Counted from the first letter of the stretch, positions 33,111 through 42,987 are shown. The stretch: 64,000 nt of DNA from an uncultured Demequina sp. (GCA_937925595.1 CALALQ010000039.1:1-64000), one strand, 5' to 3'. Notes: generated from the letters alone by a model not told the origin. Numbers and translations are program-made.

Positions 33111-34127
33111 CTAGTAACTCTCACCCGCAGCGCGCGAGGCGAGCAGGCGGCGGATCGAGTCGACTCGGGCATGACGGTCGGCGTCATCGCCGGCCCACGC
33201 GTCGAGCTCGCAGCCCGCCTCCGCCGACTCGTGCGTGCAGCCGCGAGGACACAACTGAGCCGCCGCCTGAGCCACATCCGGGAACGCCTCAATGAAATGC
33301 GCCGGATCCACGTGAGCGAGTCCGAACGACCGCACGCCGGGAGTGTCGATGATCCAGCCGCCGCTCGGCAGCTCGAGCATCGCGGAAGAAGTCGACGTGT
33401 GCCGTCCCCGGCCCGTCACGTCATTCACACGCCCCACGGCACGGTCTGCATCCGGCACGAGCGCGTTGACGAGCGTCGACTTGCCCACGCCCGACGGCCC
33501 CACGAACACCGTCCGCTCGCCGTAGAGCTCCTGCTTGAGGCGCTGGAAGCCAGGATCGGCTTCGGGCCCGCCGTCGCGACGCACAGAGACCTCGATGACT
33601 GTGACGCCCAGCGGCTCGTACATGGCCCGCAGCGCATCCGCAGAGGCGAGGTCCGCCTTGGTGAGCACCAGGATCGCGACCATCCCCGCGTCGAACCCCG
33701 CCACCAGGCAGCGGTCAATGATCCGCGGATTGGGCTCCGGATCCGCCAGCGCCGCAAAGATCGCGAGCTGCCGCGCATTCGCGACCACCACGCGCTCCGT
33801 CGTGTCCGTATCGTCCGCCGTGCGCCGCAGCGCCGTCACCCTCTCATCCCGGCGCACGATCCGTGCCAGCGTGTCCGGCGCCCCCGAGGTGTCGCCAACC
33901 ACGCCCACGAAGTCGCCAACCACCAGCCCGCGCCGCCCCAACTCACGGGCCTTCACCGCGGTGACCACTACGTCGTCCAACTGAACCGTGTAGCGGCCGC
34001 GATCGACCGCGATGACGGTGCCGTCCACCGCGTCGTTGTGGCTGGGTCGAATCTTGGAGCGCGGCCTTGACCCGCGACCCGGACGCACCTTCGCGTCCGA
34101 CTCGTCGTAACGGCTCCAGTCACTCAC
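33111..34127 (-). CDS. rsgA: Ribosome small-subunit-dependent GTPase A
   Basis: RsgA checks 30S maturation near the decoding site. The 338-residue protein has an OB-fold N-terminus and a circularly permuted GTPase domain, with G4 (LTKADL) before the P-loop GPSGVGKSTLVN (about residue 208) and G3 (DTPGVRSF). It ends in a zinc-binding CPRGCTHESAEAGCEL (about residues 292-307). GTG 34127 overlaps the aroA stop by GTGA; longer in-frame starts would lie inside aroA and are rejected. Confidence 0.95.
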   Translation of the reverse strand: MSDWSRYDESDAKVRPGRGSRPRSKIRPSHNDAVDGTVIAVDRGRYTVQLDDVVVTAVKARELGRRGLVVGDFVGVVGDTSGAPDTLARIVRRDERVTALRRTADDTDTTERVVVANARQLAIFAALADPEPNPRIIDRCLVAGFDAGMVAILVLTKADLASADALRAMYEPLGVTVIEVSVRRDGGPEADPGFQRLKQELYGERTVFVGPSGVGKSTLVNALVPDADRAVGRVNDVTGRGRHTSTSSAMLELPSGGWIIDTPGVRSFGLAHVDPAHFIEAFPDVAQAAAQLCPRGCTHESAEAGCELDAWAGDDADRHARVDSIRRLLASRAAGESY

Positions 34128-35491
34128 GCAGCAGGTGCTCCCTGCGCGAGCATGCTCTGCCACATGGCGGGAAAGTCGGGCATGGTCTTGGACGTGGTTG
34201 CCACGTCGCGCACCTGCAGCCCCGGCACCGCGAGCCCAAGGATCGCCGCGAAGGTCGCCATCCGGTGGTCGTGATAGGTCTCCATCACCGCCGGCCTCAA
34301 GCCGCCAACCGGCATGCCCCCAAACTTGAGCGAGTCGTCGCCCGCGAGGCAGGAACCGCCCACTCGCTCGACCTCGGCGGCAATCGCCGCGAGCCGGTCC
34401 GTCTCGTGGCCGCGGAGGTGGCCGATCCCCGTCAGATGCGAGGGCCCAGAAGCGAGCGCACATAGCGCCGCAATCGTTGGCGTGATCTCGCCCGCCGCGC
34501 TGAGGTCGGCCTCGATGCCCTTGATGGACTCAAGTCCCGTCCCCGTCACCGACAGCACCCCGTCGGAAAGCGACCACTCGGCCCCCATCCGCGACAGCAG
34601 CTCGGGGAACAGCGCCCCCGGCTGCGTCGTCGTGCTCGGCCACCCCGGAATGCGCACGGTCCCACCAGCCACCAGAGCGGCCGCAATGAACGGACCCGCA
34701 TTGGAAAGATCGGGCTCCACGCGGATCTCATCCAAGTGAATCGTGCCCGGGTGCACCACCCACGTGGTCTCGTCGGGCTGGTCCACGCGCACACCTGCGC
34801 CACGCAGCGCCTCCACGGTCATCTGAATATGAGGCAGGCTCGGCAGGTGCTCGCCCACGTGGCGAATGGTGAGCCCCGCAGGAAGCCGCGCTCCCACGAG
34901 CAGCAGGCCCGTCACAAACTGCGAAGACCCAGAAGCGTCGATCTCCACCACATTCTTGGGCGGCTCCACCGGCGCGCCAATGACCGGGATCGCCCCCGTG
35001 GCGATCGACGGCTCAGGCGACACCGTGAACGGCAGCGTCCCGCGGCCCCCATCCTCAACCGTCGCACCCAGCTGCCGCAGGCCCTCGAGCAGCGGTCCCA
35101 TAGGGCGCACTCGAGCACCGTCATCGCCATCAAACGCCACCCGGCCATCGCCGAGCAGCACGAGCGGCGGCACAAACCGCATCACCGTGCCGGCAAGTCC
35201 GCAGTCGATGCGCCCGCCGCCCTGAATGGGACCCGGCGTCACGACCCATGCGTCGGGGTCGCGCACGTCGACATTGATGCCCAAAGAGTCGAGCGCCGCC
35301 ATCATGAGCGACGAGTCGCGAGAGGCGAGCCCGCCACGAATGGTGACCGGAGCGTCGGCCAGTGCCGCGAGCACCAGGTAGCGGTTGGTGAGCGACTTGG
35401 AGCCAGGGACCGAGACCGTCGCGTCGAGCGGCCCCGCAGCCACCGGCGCATCCCAGATCTCGCCCGGCCGTGTTCCGGGCGCGGCCGTCAC
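34124..35491 (-). CDS. aroA: 3-phosphoshikimate 1-carboxyvinyltransferase (EPSP synthase)
   Basis: AroA transfers the enolpyruvyl group of PEP to shikimate 3-phosphate in aromatic amino acid synthesis. The 455-residue protein has PGSKSLTNRYLVLAALA near residue 30, LAGTVMRFVPPL (the usual GNAGTxxR region), ASGSSQFVTGLLL, EPDLSNAGPFIAAALVAGG, and the C-terminal YHDHRMATFAAILGL with catalytic residues. It is in an operon with DoxX (ATGA overlap) and rsgA. Confidence 0.96.
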   Translation of the reverse strand: MTAAPGTRPGEIWDAPVAAGPLDATVSVPGSKSLTNRYLVLAALADAPVTIRGGLASRDSSLMMAALDSLGINVDVRDPDAWVVTPGPIQGGGRIDCGLAGTVMRFVPPLVLLGDGRVAFDGDDGARVRPMGPLLEGLRQLGATVEDGGRGTLPFTVSPEPSIATGAIPVIGAPVEPPKNVVEIDASGSSQFVTGLLLVGARLPAGLTIRHVGEHLPSLPHIQMTVEALRGAGVRVDQPDETTWVVHPGTIHLDEIRVEPDLSNAGPFIAAALVAGGTVRIPGWPSTTTQPGALFPELLSRMGAEWSLSDGVLSVTGTGLESIKGIEADLSAAGEITPTIAALCALASGPSHLTGIGHLRGHETDRLAAIAAEVERVGGSCLAGDDSLKFGGMPVGGLRPAVMETYHDHRMATFAAILGLAVPGLQVRDVATTSKTMPDFPAMWQSMLAQGAPAA

Positions 35492-36012
35492 CGGAACAAC
35501 TTCCTCAGCTTGGCGGACGCGTCATCCTGGGCCCTGGCCAACTTCGCCTCCGCGGCCTTTGCCTGCTTCTTGGTCTTGGCCTTCGCCTTCTTCGCCTTCA
35601 CCTTGGCGTTGTGGCGGCTTGAGTGCCCCGCCGATGCTGCGAGCAGCACCCCGCCAAGCAGCGCCGCTCCCTTGAGGAAGTTCTCCATTCCCTCGCGGCG
35701 CTTGACCTCGTCGGTCTCCTTCCAGAACGGCTCCTCAAGCGGAAGCACACCGGCGTTGAGCAGGAACAGGGCGAGTGCGGACGTGCGCGGCGTGCGGCTC
35801 AGCGCAAGCGATGCGGCAGTGCCCACCGTGATGGCGGCATGTGCCTTGACGACATCCGTCGCGCTGACGTCGGGGACTCCAAAGTCGGCGAGCGCGGGTT
35901 CGACTTCCGGGGCGATCTTCGCGGCGCGCTCCTCGGGGCTGAGGAATGTTGTCACGCCGTTGTAGACGAACCACGACGCGAGCAGGGGCCTAGCCAAGTG
36001 ACGCAGAACCAT
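35488..36012 (-). CDS. DoxX family membrane protein
   Basis: The 174-residue protein begins [20 protein letters not shown], typical of DoxX, with four hydrophobic segments ending near residue 130, then a Lys/Ala-rich cytoplasmic tail ([18 protein letters not shown]). DoxX proteins are linked to redox or thiol homeostasis in some actinobacteria; the neighbouring sigR-rsrA thiol-stress genes are transcribed divergently. It overlaps aroA by ATGA. Confidence 0.88.
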   Translation of the reverse strand: MVLRHLARPLLASWFVYNGVTTFLSPEERAAKIAPEVEPALADFGVPDVSATDVVKAHAAITVGTAASLALSRTPRTSALALFLLNAGVLPLEEPFWKETDEVKRREGMENFLKGAALLGGVLLAASAGHSSRHNAKVKAKKAKAKTKKQAKAAEAKLARAQDDASAKLRKLFR

Positions 36013-36053
36013 AGCCCTACGCTACCTTGCGTTCCGCGAGAGGGTGAGGGGCC

Positions 36054-36079
36054 GGAATGCCACGGCCCTCCAATGCGTT
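36054..36079 (+). promoter_or_regulatory. SigR-type (thiol-stress) promoter of sigR
   Basis: GGAAT at 36054-36058 and GTT at 36077-36079 are separated by exactly 18 bases, matching the known SigR/SigH consensus GGGAAT-N18-GTT. It lies about 55 bases upstream of ATG 36134. Autoregulation of this sigma factor from such a promoter is established in streptomycetes and mycobacteria. Confidence 0.75.
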
Positions 36080-36133
36080 GCCAACCCCATGACACTCACG
36101 CTTGCTGCCACGCGCGCGGTAGCCTCGACGGTG

Positions 36134-36781
36134 ATGAGTACCGAACAGATCACCTTCGAGACCGAGGCGCTGTCCTACATGGACCAGTTGTACGCCGCGG
36201 CCCTTCGCATGACTCGCAACCCCGCGGATGCCGAGGACCTGGTGCAGGAGACCTACGCGAAGGCCTTCGCCGCCCAGGACAAGTTCCAGATGGGCACCAA
36301 CCTCAAGGCGTGGCTGTATCGGATTCAGACCAACGCGTTCATCAACACGTATCGCAAGAAGCAGCGCGAACCCAAGCGTTCAGACGCAGAGACCGTCGAG
36401 GACTGGCAGCTCGCCGCCGCCGCAGAGCACAGCTCCAACGGTCTGGCCTCCGCAGAGGACAGCGCCCTCGACGCCCTTGGCGATGAGGACATCAAGCGCG
36501 CCCTCAGCGAGCTCAGCGACGAGTTCCGCATGGCGGTCTATCTCAGTGACGTTGAAGGCTTCGCCTACAAGGAGATCGCGGAGATCATGGACACCCCTGT
36601 GGGCACTGTGATGTCGCGACTGCACCGCGGTCGCAAACTCCTGCGGGAGAAGCTCAGGGACTACGCGGCGGAGCGTGGCCTGTACGAGAAGAACCCGAAG
36701 ACCGCCGACAAGGCTGAAACGAAGGGCGCCGCTGACGCTTCAGCGTGCGCTGTTGGGGAGCACTGCAATGGCAAAGCATGA
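36134..36781 (+). CDS. sigR: RNA polymerase sigma factor, SigR/SigH family
   Basis: The 215-residue ECF sigma factor has region 2 ([40 protein letters not shown]) and region 4 ([20 protein letters not shown] then [18 protein letters not shown]). These motifs and the adjacent zinc anti-sigma gene identify the disulphide-stress sigma factor SigR (SigH in mycobacteria). The tail carries two cysteines (ACAVGEHC) close to the overlap with rsrA. Upstream in-frame ATG 36089 or GTG 36131 could give longer forms; a longer unstable form is known for the Streptomyces protein. Confidence 0.93.
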   Translation: MSTEQITFETEALSYMDQLYAAALRMTRNPADAEDLVQETYAKAFAAQDKFQMGTNLKAWLYRIQTNAFINTYRKKQREPKRSDAETVEDWQLAAAAEHSSNGLASAEDSALDALGDEDIKRALSELSDEFRMAVYLSDVEGFAYKEIAEIMDTPVGTVMSRLHRGRKLLREKLRDYAAERGLYEKNPKTADKAETKGAADASACAVGEHCNGKA

Positions 36782-37007
36782 GTGCGAGGAGGCCCTCGAC
36801 CGCCTGTTCGAGTTGATCGACGGCGAGTTGACCCCCTCCGAACTGGATCAGGTGACGTCTCACCTCAAGGAGTGTCCGCCCTGCGAAGCAGAGCGAAAGC
36901 TCAACGAGAAGATCAAGACCCGCGTCTCCGCTACCGGCGGCGAGTGCGCACCCGAGGCGCTCCGCGAGCGCATCCTCGCCAGCCTTCAGGCGGCCCGCGA
37001 AAACTGA
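36768..37007 (+). CDS. rsrA: Zinc-containing redox-sensing anti-sigma factor RsrA
   Basis: The 79-residue protein begins [20 protein letters not shown] and has the ZAS zinc motif HLKECPPC (His-x3-Cys-x2-Cys), which binds SigR when reduced and releases it on disulphide formation. Two more cysteines occur (CEEAL and GECAPE). ATG 36768 overlaps the end of sigR by 14 bases, coupling synthesis of the pair. Confidence 0.93.
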   Translation: MAKHECEEALDRLFELIDGELTPSELDQVTSHLKECPPCEAERKLNEKIKTRVSATGGECAPEALRERILASLQAAREN

Positions 37008-37039
37008 GCGCCCGCACCTCACCGGGACCCGGCGTCGGC

Positions 37040-37051
37040 CCGACGCTGTGG
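37040..37051 (+). repeat. CCGACGCTGTGG word downstream of rsrA
   Basis: An exact copy of the 12-base word lies 33 bases after rsrA and 14 bases before the terminator hairpin, outside any gene. Confidence 0.6.
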
Positions 37052-37064
37052 CTCGGTTACAGCA

Positions 37065-37100
37065 AAGCCCGCTCCCAACTCAGTGAGTTGGTGCGGGCTT
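37065..37100. terminator. Hairpin between rsrA and the convergent bL37 gene
   Basis: AAGCCCGC (37065-37072) can pair with GCGGGCTT (37093-37100), and inside it CCAACTCA pairs with TGAGTTGG around a one-base centre. The long stem is followed on the plus strand by a T-rich stretch (ATCTGTTTGTTCT) and preceded by AGCA. It could end the sigR-rsrA transcript and, read from the other strand, the bL37 transcript. Confidence 0.75.
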
Positions 37101-37140
37101 ATCTGTTTGTTCTGCTGCTCGTCTGGCGGCTACCGCTGGC

Positions 37141-37215
37141 TTAAGCGTTGGGACGCTTGCCGTGGTTGGCGCCGGACTTCGCGCGCGACTTGCGCTTGCG
37201 ACCACGCTTGCTCAT
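37141..37215 (-). CDS. Ribosomal protein bL37
   Basis: The 24-residue product, MSKRGRKRKSRAKSG followed by ANHGKRPNA, matches the very small basic large-subunit protein bL37 first found in mycobacterial ribosomes (its ANHGKRPNA end is diagnostic). ATG is at 37213-37215, stop at 37141-37143, and the mRNA has AAAGGTGA a few bases before the start. It is easily missed because of its length. It converges on rsrA, with the hairpin at 37065 between. Confidence 0.9.
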   Translation of the reverse strand: MSKRGRKRKSRAKSGANHGKRPNA

Positions 37216-37387
37216 GGCTTCACCTTTCTGAGGGTTGTCTGAGGGTTGTCTGAAGTTTGTGCACACTTCGAGACTCAAAGACTCCCAATCATCCCACACA
37301 CGGCGGATTCGTCACACCCGCTTTGTGCGGACCCGCCTCGCACGTAGCCTTCTCAAGGGGCACGCCCCGCATGCCGATGGAGGAACC

Positions 37388-38473
37388 GTGAGCGATCAAC
37401 CAGTTTCCGTGATCCCGTTCCTGCACGCCCTCGCGTCTACGGGTGGATCTGACCTGCACTGCAAGGTGGGTTCTCCGCCCCGCGTTCGCGTCAACGGGCG
37501 CCTGCGCAAGCTGCAGGTGCCGCCGCTGCGCCCAGAGGACACGCGCAACATGGTCGCCCAGGTGCTTCCCGAGGACCTCGTCGCGTCCTTCCGCGACACC
37601 CACGAGGCCGACTTTGCCTTCTCGCTCAGCGGCGTTGGACGCTTCCGTGTCAACGCGTACGTTGCTCGCGGCACCGAGTCGCTCGTATTCCGTCGCGTGG
37701 CCGTCGGCGCCCAGAGCTTCGACGAGCTCGGCGTCCCGCCCGTCGTTGCCGATCTCTCGCTTGAGCCCCGCGGACTGGTGCTCGTCACCGGCCCCACCGG
37801 TTCCGGCAAGACCACCACGCTCGCCGCGATGATCGACCTCATCAACACGTACCGCGAGGTCAACATCATCACGATCGAGGACCCCATCGAGGTCCTGCAC
37901 TCTGACAAGAAGGCGATCATCTCGCAGCGCGAGGTCCGCTCCGACACCCTCGACTTCACCAACGCCCTGCGTGCCGCAATGCGTCAGGACCCCGACGTCA
38001 TCATGGTCGGTGAGATGCGCGACATCGAGACGGTGCGCGCCGCCCTGTCCGCCGCCGAGACCGGCCACCTCGTTCTCGCGACGCTCCACACCGTCGACGC
38101 GCAGGACACGATCAACCGCATCGTCGACTTCTTCACCCCGCACGAGCAGGCCCAGGTGCGCGCCACCCTCGCCCAGACCTTGCGCGGCATCGTCTCGCAG
38201 CGACTCGTTCGCCGCGCGGACGGCACGGGCCGCACCCTCGTCGCCGAGGTCATGATCAACACCGGTCGCACCGCCGACGCGATCATCGACCCCTCGAGCC
38301 AGCCTCCCATCGCGGACCTCATCGCCGAAGGCGAGTTCTACAAGATGCAGGCCTTCGACCAGCACCTGTTCCAGCTGGTTCGCGACGAGATCGTCACCTT
38401 CGACGACGCGCTCGCGATCGCCTCGCGCCCGCACGACCTTGGCGTCGCGCTGCGCACCGCGGGTGTTGTCTAG
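37388..38473 (+). CDS. Type IV pilus twitching ATPase PilT
   Basis: The 361-residue hexameric ATPase has the PilT N-terminal domain (GGSDLHCKVGSPPRVRVNGR), P-loop GPTGSGKTTTLA near residue 135, ITIEDPIE (Asp box), Walker B VGEMRDIETVRAAL near residue 207, and the His box (ETGHLVLATLHT). PilT depolymerises type IV pili, powering retraction for twitching and DNA uptake. No pilin, PilB or PilC is next to it. GTG 37388 is preceded by GGAGG. It is monocistronic as far as visible. Confidence 0.93.
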   Translation: MSDQPVSVIPFLHALASTGGSDLHCKVGSPPRVRVNGRLRKLQVPPLRPEDTRNMVAQVLPEDLVASFRDTHEADFAFSLSGVGRFRVNAYVARGTESLVFRRVAVGAQSFDELGVPPVVADLSLEPRGLVLVTGPTGSGKTTTLAAMIDLINTYREVNIITIEDPIEVLHSDKKAIISQREVRSDTLDFTNALRAAMRQDPDVIMVGEMRDIETVRAALSAAETGHLVLATLHTVDAQDTINRIVDFFTPHEQAQVRATLAQTLRGIVSQRLVRRADGTGRTLVAEVMINTGRTADAIIDPSSQPPIADLIAEGEFYKMQAFDQHLFQLVRDEIVTFDDALAIASRPHDLGVALRTAGVV

Positions 38474-38484
38474 CTAGTGCTCAG

Positions 38485-39081
38485 TCACACGGCGGGGGCT
38501 TCGATGCCCAGCCAGTCGTGCCATGCCGAATTGAGCACGAGCCACGCCATGAGGCCGTAGCCAGCCTGCAGCGGCAGCGAGCCGTCCCCCAGGTTCATGT
38601 CCTGAATCCACTGCTCGTGCCGGGCGAGCGGCCCGTACATGTCGACGTAGGGCGCCCCGCGACGCGATGCCGCGTCTTCGCACAGCGCCGCGAGCTCCGC
38701 GATCCGCTGGTTCGCCTCTCCCGCGGCAGGCGGGGGCCCCACAACCATCGCTTGAAAGCCCAGCGCCCCCGCGCGGTCCAGCGCGTTCGCGAGGTTGAGC
38801 CGCGTCATCGTGGGACTCACACCGCGCGTGATGTCGCCGCGGCCGATCGCGAACACCACGAAGCGCTCGCCCTCTTCATCGACGTGGAGTCGCCGCAGCG
38901 CCTCCTCGTCCCAGCGAGTGGTCAGCTCTCCCGTGGTCTCGCCGGGGACGGCGAGGATGTGAAAGCGGGCGTCGGGCGCCACCGCCAACGTGCGCGAGGC
39001 GACGCGTCCCGCCCATCCGAGTGCCTTGGGGTCTCCATGCCCGGCGACGAGTTCGTCGCCAACCAAGAAGATGTTCTTCAT
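38485..39081 (-). CDS. GDSL-like SGNH-hydrolase-fold protein
   Basis: The 198-residue product starts [20 protein letters not shown], where GDE occupies the place of the GDS nucleophile motif; Ser is replaced by Glu, so esterase activity is doubtful. [17 protein letters not shown] and the C-terminal Trp-His (AWHDW) resemble the fold, but catalytic residues are not clear. ATG 39081 overlaps the kgd stop by ATGA, so it is the second gene of that operon. Confidence 0.75.
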   Translation of the reverse strand: MKNIFLVGDELVAGHGDPKALGWAGRVASRTLAVAPDARFHILAVPGETTGELTTRWDEEALRRLHVDEEGERFVVFAIGRGDITRGVSPTMTRLNLANALDRAGALGFQAMVVGPPPAAGEANQRIAELAALCEDAASRRGAPYVDMYGPLARHEQWIQDMNLGDGSLPLQAGYGLMAWLVLNSAWHDWLGIEAPAV

Positions 39082-42000
39082 CGCCGGAACGCCTTTGCCA
39101 CGACTTCCGCCTGTTCTGTCGCGTGGCGCGATGCCATGCCCGACGCTGTGGAGGCCGAGCGCGGACGCGCGACCACATCGATGGTGTGGTGGATCTCCTG
39201 GGGCAGGGTCGTGGTGATGTACGTCCACGCGCCCTGATTGAGCGGCTCCTCCTGAACCCAGAGCACCTCGGCATCCGGGTAAGGAGCGAGCGCCTCGCGC
39301 AGCGCGTCGCCGTCGAGCGGGTGAAGCTGCTCAAGGCGAACGATCGCGGTCGCGGTGTCGCCGAGCTTCTCACGCTCGGCAACCAGGTCGTAGTACACCT
39401 TGCCCGCGCACAGCAGCACGCGGTCGACGCCTGTCGGCTCGATGGGGTCGCCGATCACGGTCTGGAACGTGCCGCTCGTAAAGTCCTCGACGTTGGACTG
39501 CGCCGCGCGCAGGCGCAGCATCGACTTTGGCGTGAACACGATGAGCGGTCGGCGCGGACGGTCGTATGCCTGGCGGCGCAGCAGGTGGAAGTACGAGGCG
39601 GGAGTGGTGGGCGCAGCCGCGATCATGTTGTCCTCTGCGCACAGCTGCAGGAAGCGCTCGATGCGTGCCGAAGAGTGGTCGGGTCCCTGCCCCTCGTAGC
39701 CGTGGGGGAGCAGCAGCACCACCGACGACGACTGTCCCCACTTCTGCTCGGCAGAGGAGATGAACTCGTCGATGATGGTCTGCGCGCCGTTCACGAAGTC
39801 GCCGAACTGCGCCTCCCACAGCACCAGGGCGTCGGGACGCTCTACGGAGTAGCCGTACTCGAAGCCGAGGCACGAGTACTCGGACAGCGGCGAGTCGAAG
39901 ATGTGGAGTCGCGCCTGGTCCTGCGACAGGTACAGGAGCGGAGTCCACTCGGCGCCAGTGAGGCGGTCGTGGAACACCGCGTGACGCTGCACGAAGGTGC
40001 CGCGCCGCGAGTCCTGGCCGGCGAGCCGCACCGGCACGCCCTCTTGAAGCAGCGTTCCGAAGGCGAGGATCTCTCCGTAGCCCCAGTCGATGCCGCCCTG
40101 CTGGCTCATCTGGTGGCGACGCTCCAACAGCTTCTCGAGCTTGGGGTGCACCTTGAAGCCTTCCGGCGGCCGCACGTGGGCCTTGCCGATGCGCTCAATC
40201 TGCGACTTGCTCACGGCGGTCTTCCAACCCACCATGACCCCAGCGTCGGACGACTGCGAAGCCGGCAGCTCGAGGCCGCGGATCGCGTCGGTGTCATCGC
40301 CGGACTGGTAGCCCTCGCGGGTCTCGAGGAACACTCGCTCGAGTTGGGCGAGGTAGTCCTTGGACACGGCCTCCGCCTCGTCCGTCGTGATGTCTCCGCG
40401 ACGAATGAGCGCCTCGGTGTAGAGGTGGCGCACGGAGCGCTTCTTCTCGATGAGGTCGTACATGCGCGGCTGCGTCATCGAGGGGTCGTCTCCCTCGTTG
40501 TGGCCGCGGCGGCGGTAGCAGACCATGTCGATGATGACGTCGCGACCAAAGGCCTCGCGGTACTGGAATGCGAGCCTCGCGGCGCGCACGCACGCCTCGG
40601 GGTCGTCGCCATTCACGTGGAAGATCGGGATCTGGTAGCCCTTCGCGATGTCCGTCGAGTAGCGCGTCGAGCGCGAGCTCTCCGGGCCGGTCGTGAAGCC
40701 CACCTGGTTGTTGATGATGACGTGGACCGTGCCGCCCACCTTGTAGCCCTTGAGCAGGGCCATGTTGAGCGTCTCCATGACGATGCCCTGGCCCGCGAAG
40801 GCCGCGTCGCCGTGCACCAGCACGGGCAGCACCGGGTAGCCATCCGTCGCCGGGTCTGCACCCAGCGCGTCGAGCTTGGCGCGCACGATGCCCTCGAGCA
40901 CGGGGTTCACGGCCTCGAGGTGCGAGGGGTTCGCCGCCAAGTAGACGGCGGTCTGCGCGCCGGATTCCGCCGTGAAGGTGCCCTCAGTTCCCAGGTGGTA
41001 CTTGACGTCACCAGAGCCCTGGACGGAGCCGGGGACTGCGGTGCCCTCAAACTCCGAGAAGATCTGTGAGTACTTCTTGCCGGCGAGGTTCGCGAGCACG
41101 TTGAGACGGCCACGGTGCGCCATGCCGATGCACACCTCTTGGATGCCGGACTCGGCCGCGGAGGACATCACCGCGTCGAGCAGCGGGATGAGCGACTCGC
41201 CGCCCTCGAGCGAGAAGCGCTTCTGGCCCACGTACTTGGTCTGCAGGAACGCCTCGAACGCCTCCGCAGCGTTCAGCCTGTGCAGGATGCGCAGGTGCTC
41301 CTCGCGAGCGGGCTTGGTGTAGCCGTGCTCAAGACGCTCCTGGAACCAGGTGCGCTGCGCGCGGTCCGCGATGTGCATGTACTCGAGGCCGATGGTGCGG
41401 CAGTACGCATCGCGAAGACGAGACAGCACCTCGCGCATCTTCATGCGGTCCGCGCCGCCAAAGCCGGGAGTGGGGTAGACGCGGTCGAGGTCCCACAGCG
41501 TCAATCCGTGGGTCTGCACGTCGAGGTCGGTGTGCTTGCGCGGTCGCGAGCTCAGCGGGTCAACGTCCGCCATGAGGTGCCCGCGAGAGCGGTACGCGTG
41601 GATGAGCTCGGCGATGCGGGCCGGCTTCTGCGCCTCCGCCTCTTCCGTGGTGGCCGAATCCTGCACCCAGCGCACGGGCTCGTACGGCACTCGCAGCGCC
41701 GAGCACACGCGGTCGTAGAACCCGTCGAGGCCAAGCAGCTTGCGGTGCACGAGCGCGAGGAACTCGCCGGACTGCGCGCCCTGGATCACGCGGTGGTCGT
41801 AAGTGGACGTGAGCGTCATGACCTTCGAGATGCCGAGGCGCGCAATGGTCGCCTCGGAAGCTCCCTGGTATTCGGCCGGGTAGTCCATTGAGCCGACGCC
41901 GATGATCGTTCCCTGCCCCGGCATCAGTCGGGGCACAGAGTGCACCGTGCCGAGCGTTCCCGGGTTGGTCAGGGTGATGGTCGTGCCCTGGAAGTCCACT

Positions 42001-42800
42001 GCCTGCAGCGCGCCGGTGCGCGCCTTCTTCACGATGTCGTCGTAGGCCGCCCAGAACTGCGCGAAGTCCATCTCGTCTGCGCCCTTGATGTTGGGCACGA
42101 GCAGCTGTCGGGAGCCGTCATCCTTCGACAGGTCGATCGCGAGACCGAAGTTCACGTGCGGCGGGGTGTACGCCGCCGGCTTGCCGTCCTCGAGCGCGTA
42201 CGCGACGTTCATCGACGGGAACTCGGCAAGCGCCTCGACGATCGCGTAGCCGATGAGGTGCGTGAAGCTCACCTTGCCGCCGCGAGTCCTCGCGAGGTGG
42301 TTGTTGATGACCACGCGGTTGTCCATGATGAGCTTTGCGGGGATGGTGCGCACCGAGGTCGCGGTGGGCACCTCGAGGCTCGCCTCCATGTTCTGCGCCA
42401 CTCGCGCCGCCGGGCCGCGCAGTCGCGTCACGCCCTGCTCGACGTCCTTCTTCGCGTGCTCGGAGAACTCGTCGCGCTGGAGGTACGCCGCCGTTGGCGC
42501 CTGCGCCGTCGCGATGGGCTGGGTGGGAGCGAGCTCGTCATCGCTCGGGCTGGCTGCCGCCGGCTCGGCTGTGGCTGTCTGGGCTGCCGCTGGCTGAGCT
42601 GCAGCAGTGGGGGGAGTCGCGGCTGTCGGAGCTGTCGGCGCAGTCGGGGGAGTGGCACGTGGGGCGGGGCTTGCAGCCGGCGCCTCCTGCGCTTCCTGAG
42701 TGGCACCGTCGCCGAGGATGAGAGACGCCACCGAGGGGGCGTCGGGCGTGCGAGAGACGACAGTGCGGTCGGAGTGGGGCGCGGTGGTGTCGGGGGACAC
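39078..42800 (-). CDS. kgd: Multifunctional 2-oxoglutarate decarboxylase/dehydrogenase E1-E2 fusion
   Basis: The 1240-residue protein fuses a dihydrolipoyl succinyltransferase-like domain (residues about 110-355, with [15 protein letters not shown] near 335) to a thiamine-diphosphate E1o ([14 protein letters not shown] near 557, [16 protein letters not shown], and the C-terminal [17 protein letters not shown] segment). It oxidises 2-oxoglutarate in the TCA cycle and is typical of actinobacteria. The N-terminus is an Ala/Pro/Thr-rich linker and lacks the FGxNEWLVEEMY block that usually opens Kgd. GTG 42800 has GAGAG upstream. Confidence 0.95.
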   Translation of the reverse strand: MSPDTTAPHSDRTVVSRTPDAPSVASLILGDGATQEAQEAPAASPAPRATPPTAPTAPTAATPPTAAAQPAAAQTATAEPAAASPSDDELAPTQPIATAQAPTAAYLQRDEFSEHAKKDVEQGVTRLRGPAARVAQNMEASLEVPTATSVRTIPAKLIMDNRVVINNHLARTRGGKVSFTHLIGYAIVEALAEFPSMNVAYALEDGKPAAYTPPHVNFGLAIDLSKDDGSRQLLVPNIKGADEMDFAQFWAAYDDIVKKARTGALQAVDFQGTTITLTNPGTLGTVHSVPRLMPGQGTIIGVGSMDYPAEYQGASEATIARLGISKVMTLTSTYDHRVIQGAQSGEFLALVHRKLLGLDGFYDRVCSALRVPYEPVRWVQDSATTEEAEAQKPARIAELIHAYRSRGHLMADVDPLSSRPRKHTDLDVQTHGLTLWDLDRVYPTPGFGGADRMKMREVLSRLRDAYCRTIGLEYMHIADRAQRTWFQERLEHGYTKPAREEHLRILHRLNAAEAFEAFLQTKYVGQKRFSLEGGESLIPLLDAVMSSAAESGIQEVCIGMAHRGRLNVLANLAGKKYSQIFSEFEGTAVPGSVQGSGDVKYHLGTEGTFTAESGAQTAVYLAANPSHLEAVNPVLEGIVRAKLDALGADPATDGYPVLPVLVHGDAAFAGQGIVMETLNMALLKGYKVGGTVHVIINNQVGFTTGPESSRSTRYSTDIAKGYQIPIFHVNGDDPEACVRAARLAFQYREAFGRDVIIDMVCYRRRGHNEGDDPSMTQPRMYDLIEKKRSVRHLYTEALIRRGDITTDEAEAVSKDYLAQLERVFLETREGYQSGDDTDAIRGLELPASQSSDAGVMVGWKTAVSKSQIERIGKAHVRPPEGFKVHPKLEKLLERRHQMSQQGGIDWGYGEILAFGTLLQEGVPVRLAGQDSRRGTFVQRHAVFHDRLTGAEWTPLLYLSQDQARLHIFDSPLSEYSCLGFEYGYSVERPDALVLWEAQFGDFVNGAQTIIDEFISSAEQKWGQSSSVVLLLPHGYEGQGPDHSSARIERFLQLCAEDNMIAAAPTTPASYFHLLRRQAYDRPRRPLIVFTPKSMLRLRAAQSNVEDFTSGTFQTVIGDPIEPTGVDRVLLCAGKVYYDLVAEREKLGDTATAIVRLEQLHPLDGDALREALAPYPDAEVLWVQEEPLNQGAWTYITTTLPQEIHHTIDVVARPRSASTASGMASRHATEQAEVVAKAFRR

Positions 42801-42987
42801 GATCTATCCGCTCTCTTTCTACGCGGCGACGCGAAACTTGTCTTGGCTATTGTCCAGCCTAAACGTCTCCAGAGGTTCCAATGTGCCCCGGTTTGGTGAA
42901 ATCGTTACCGGCGAACTTCAACCTCTGCATCAAAGGGCCCGCCGGTATAGTTGCCAGCACGATGGACGACCATAGACGGGCCCACTG

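Noticed and set aside
33111..34463. Longer N-terminus for RsgA starting at 34463
   Set aside because: The extra residues lie inside aroA, have no similarity to RsgA, and GTG 34127 gives the standard overlap and length.
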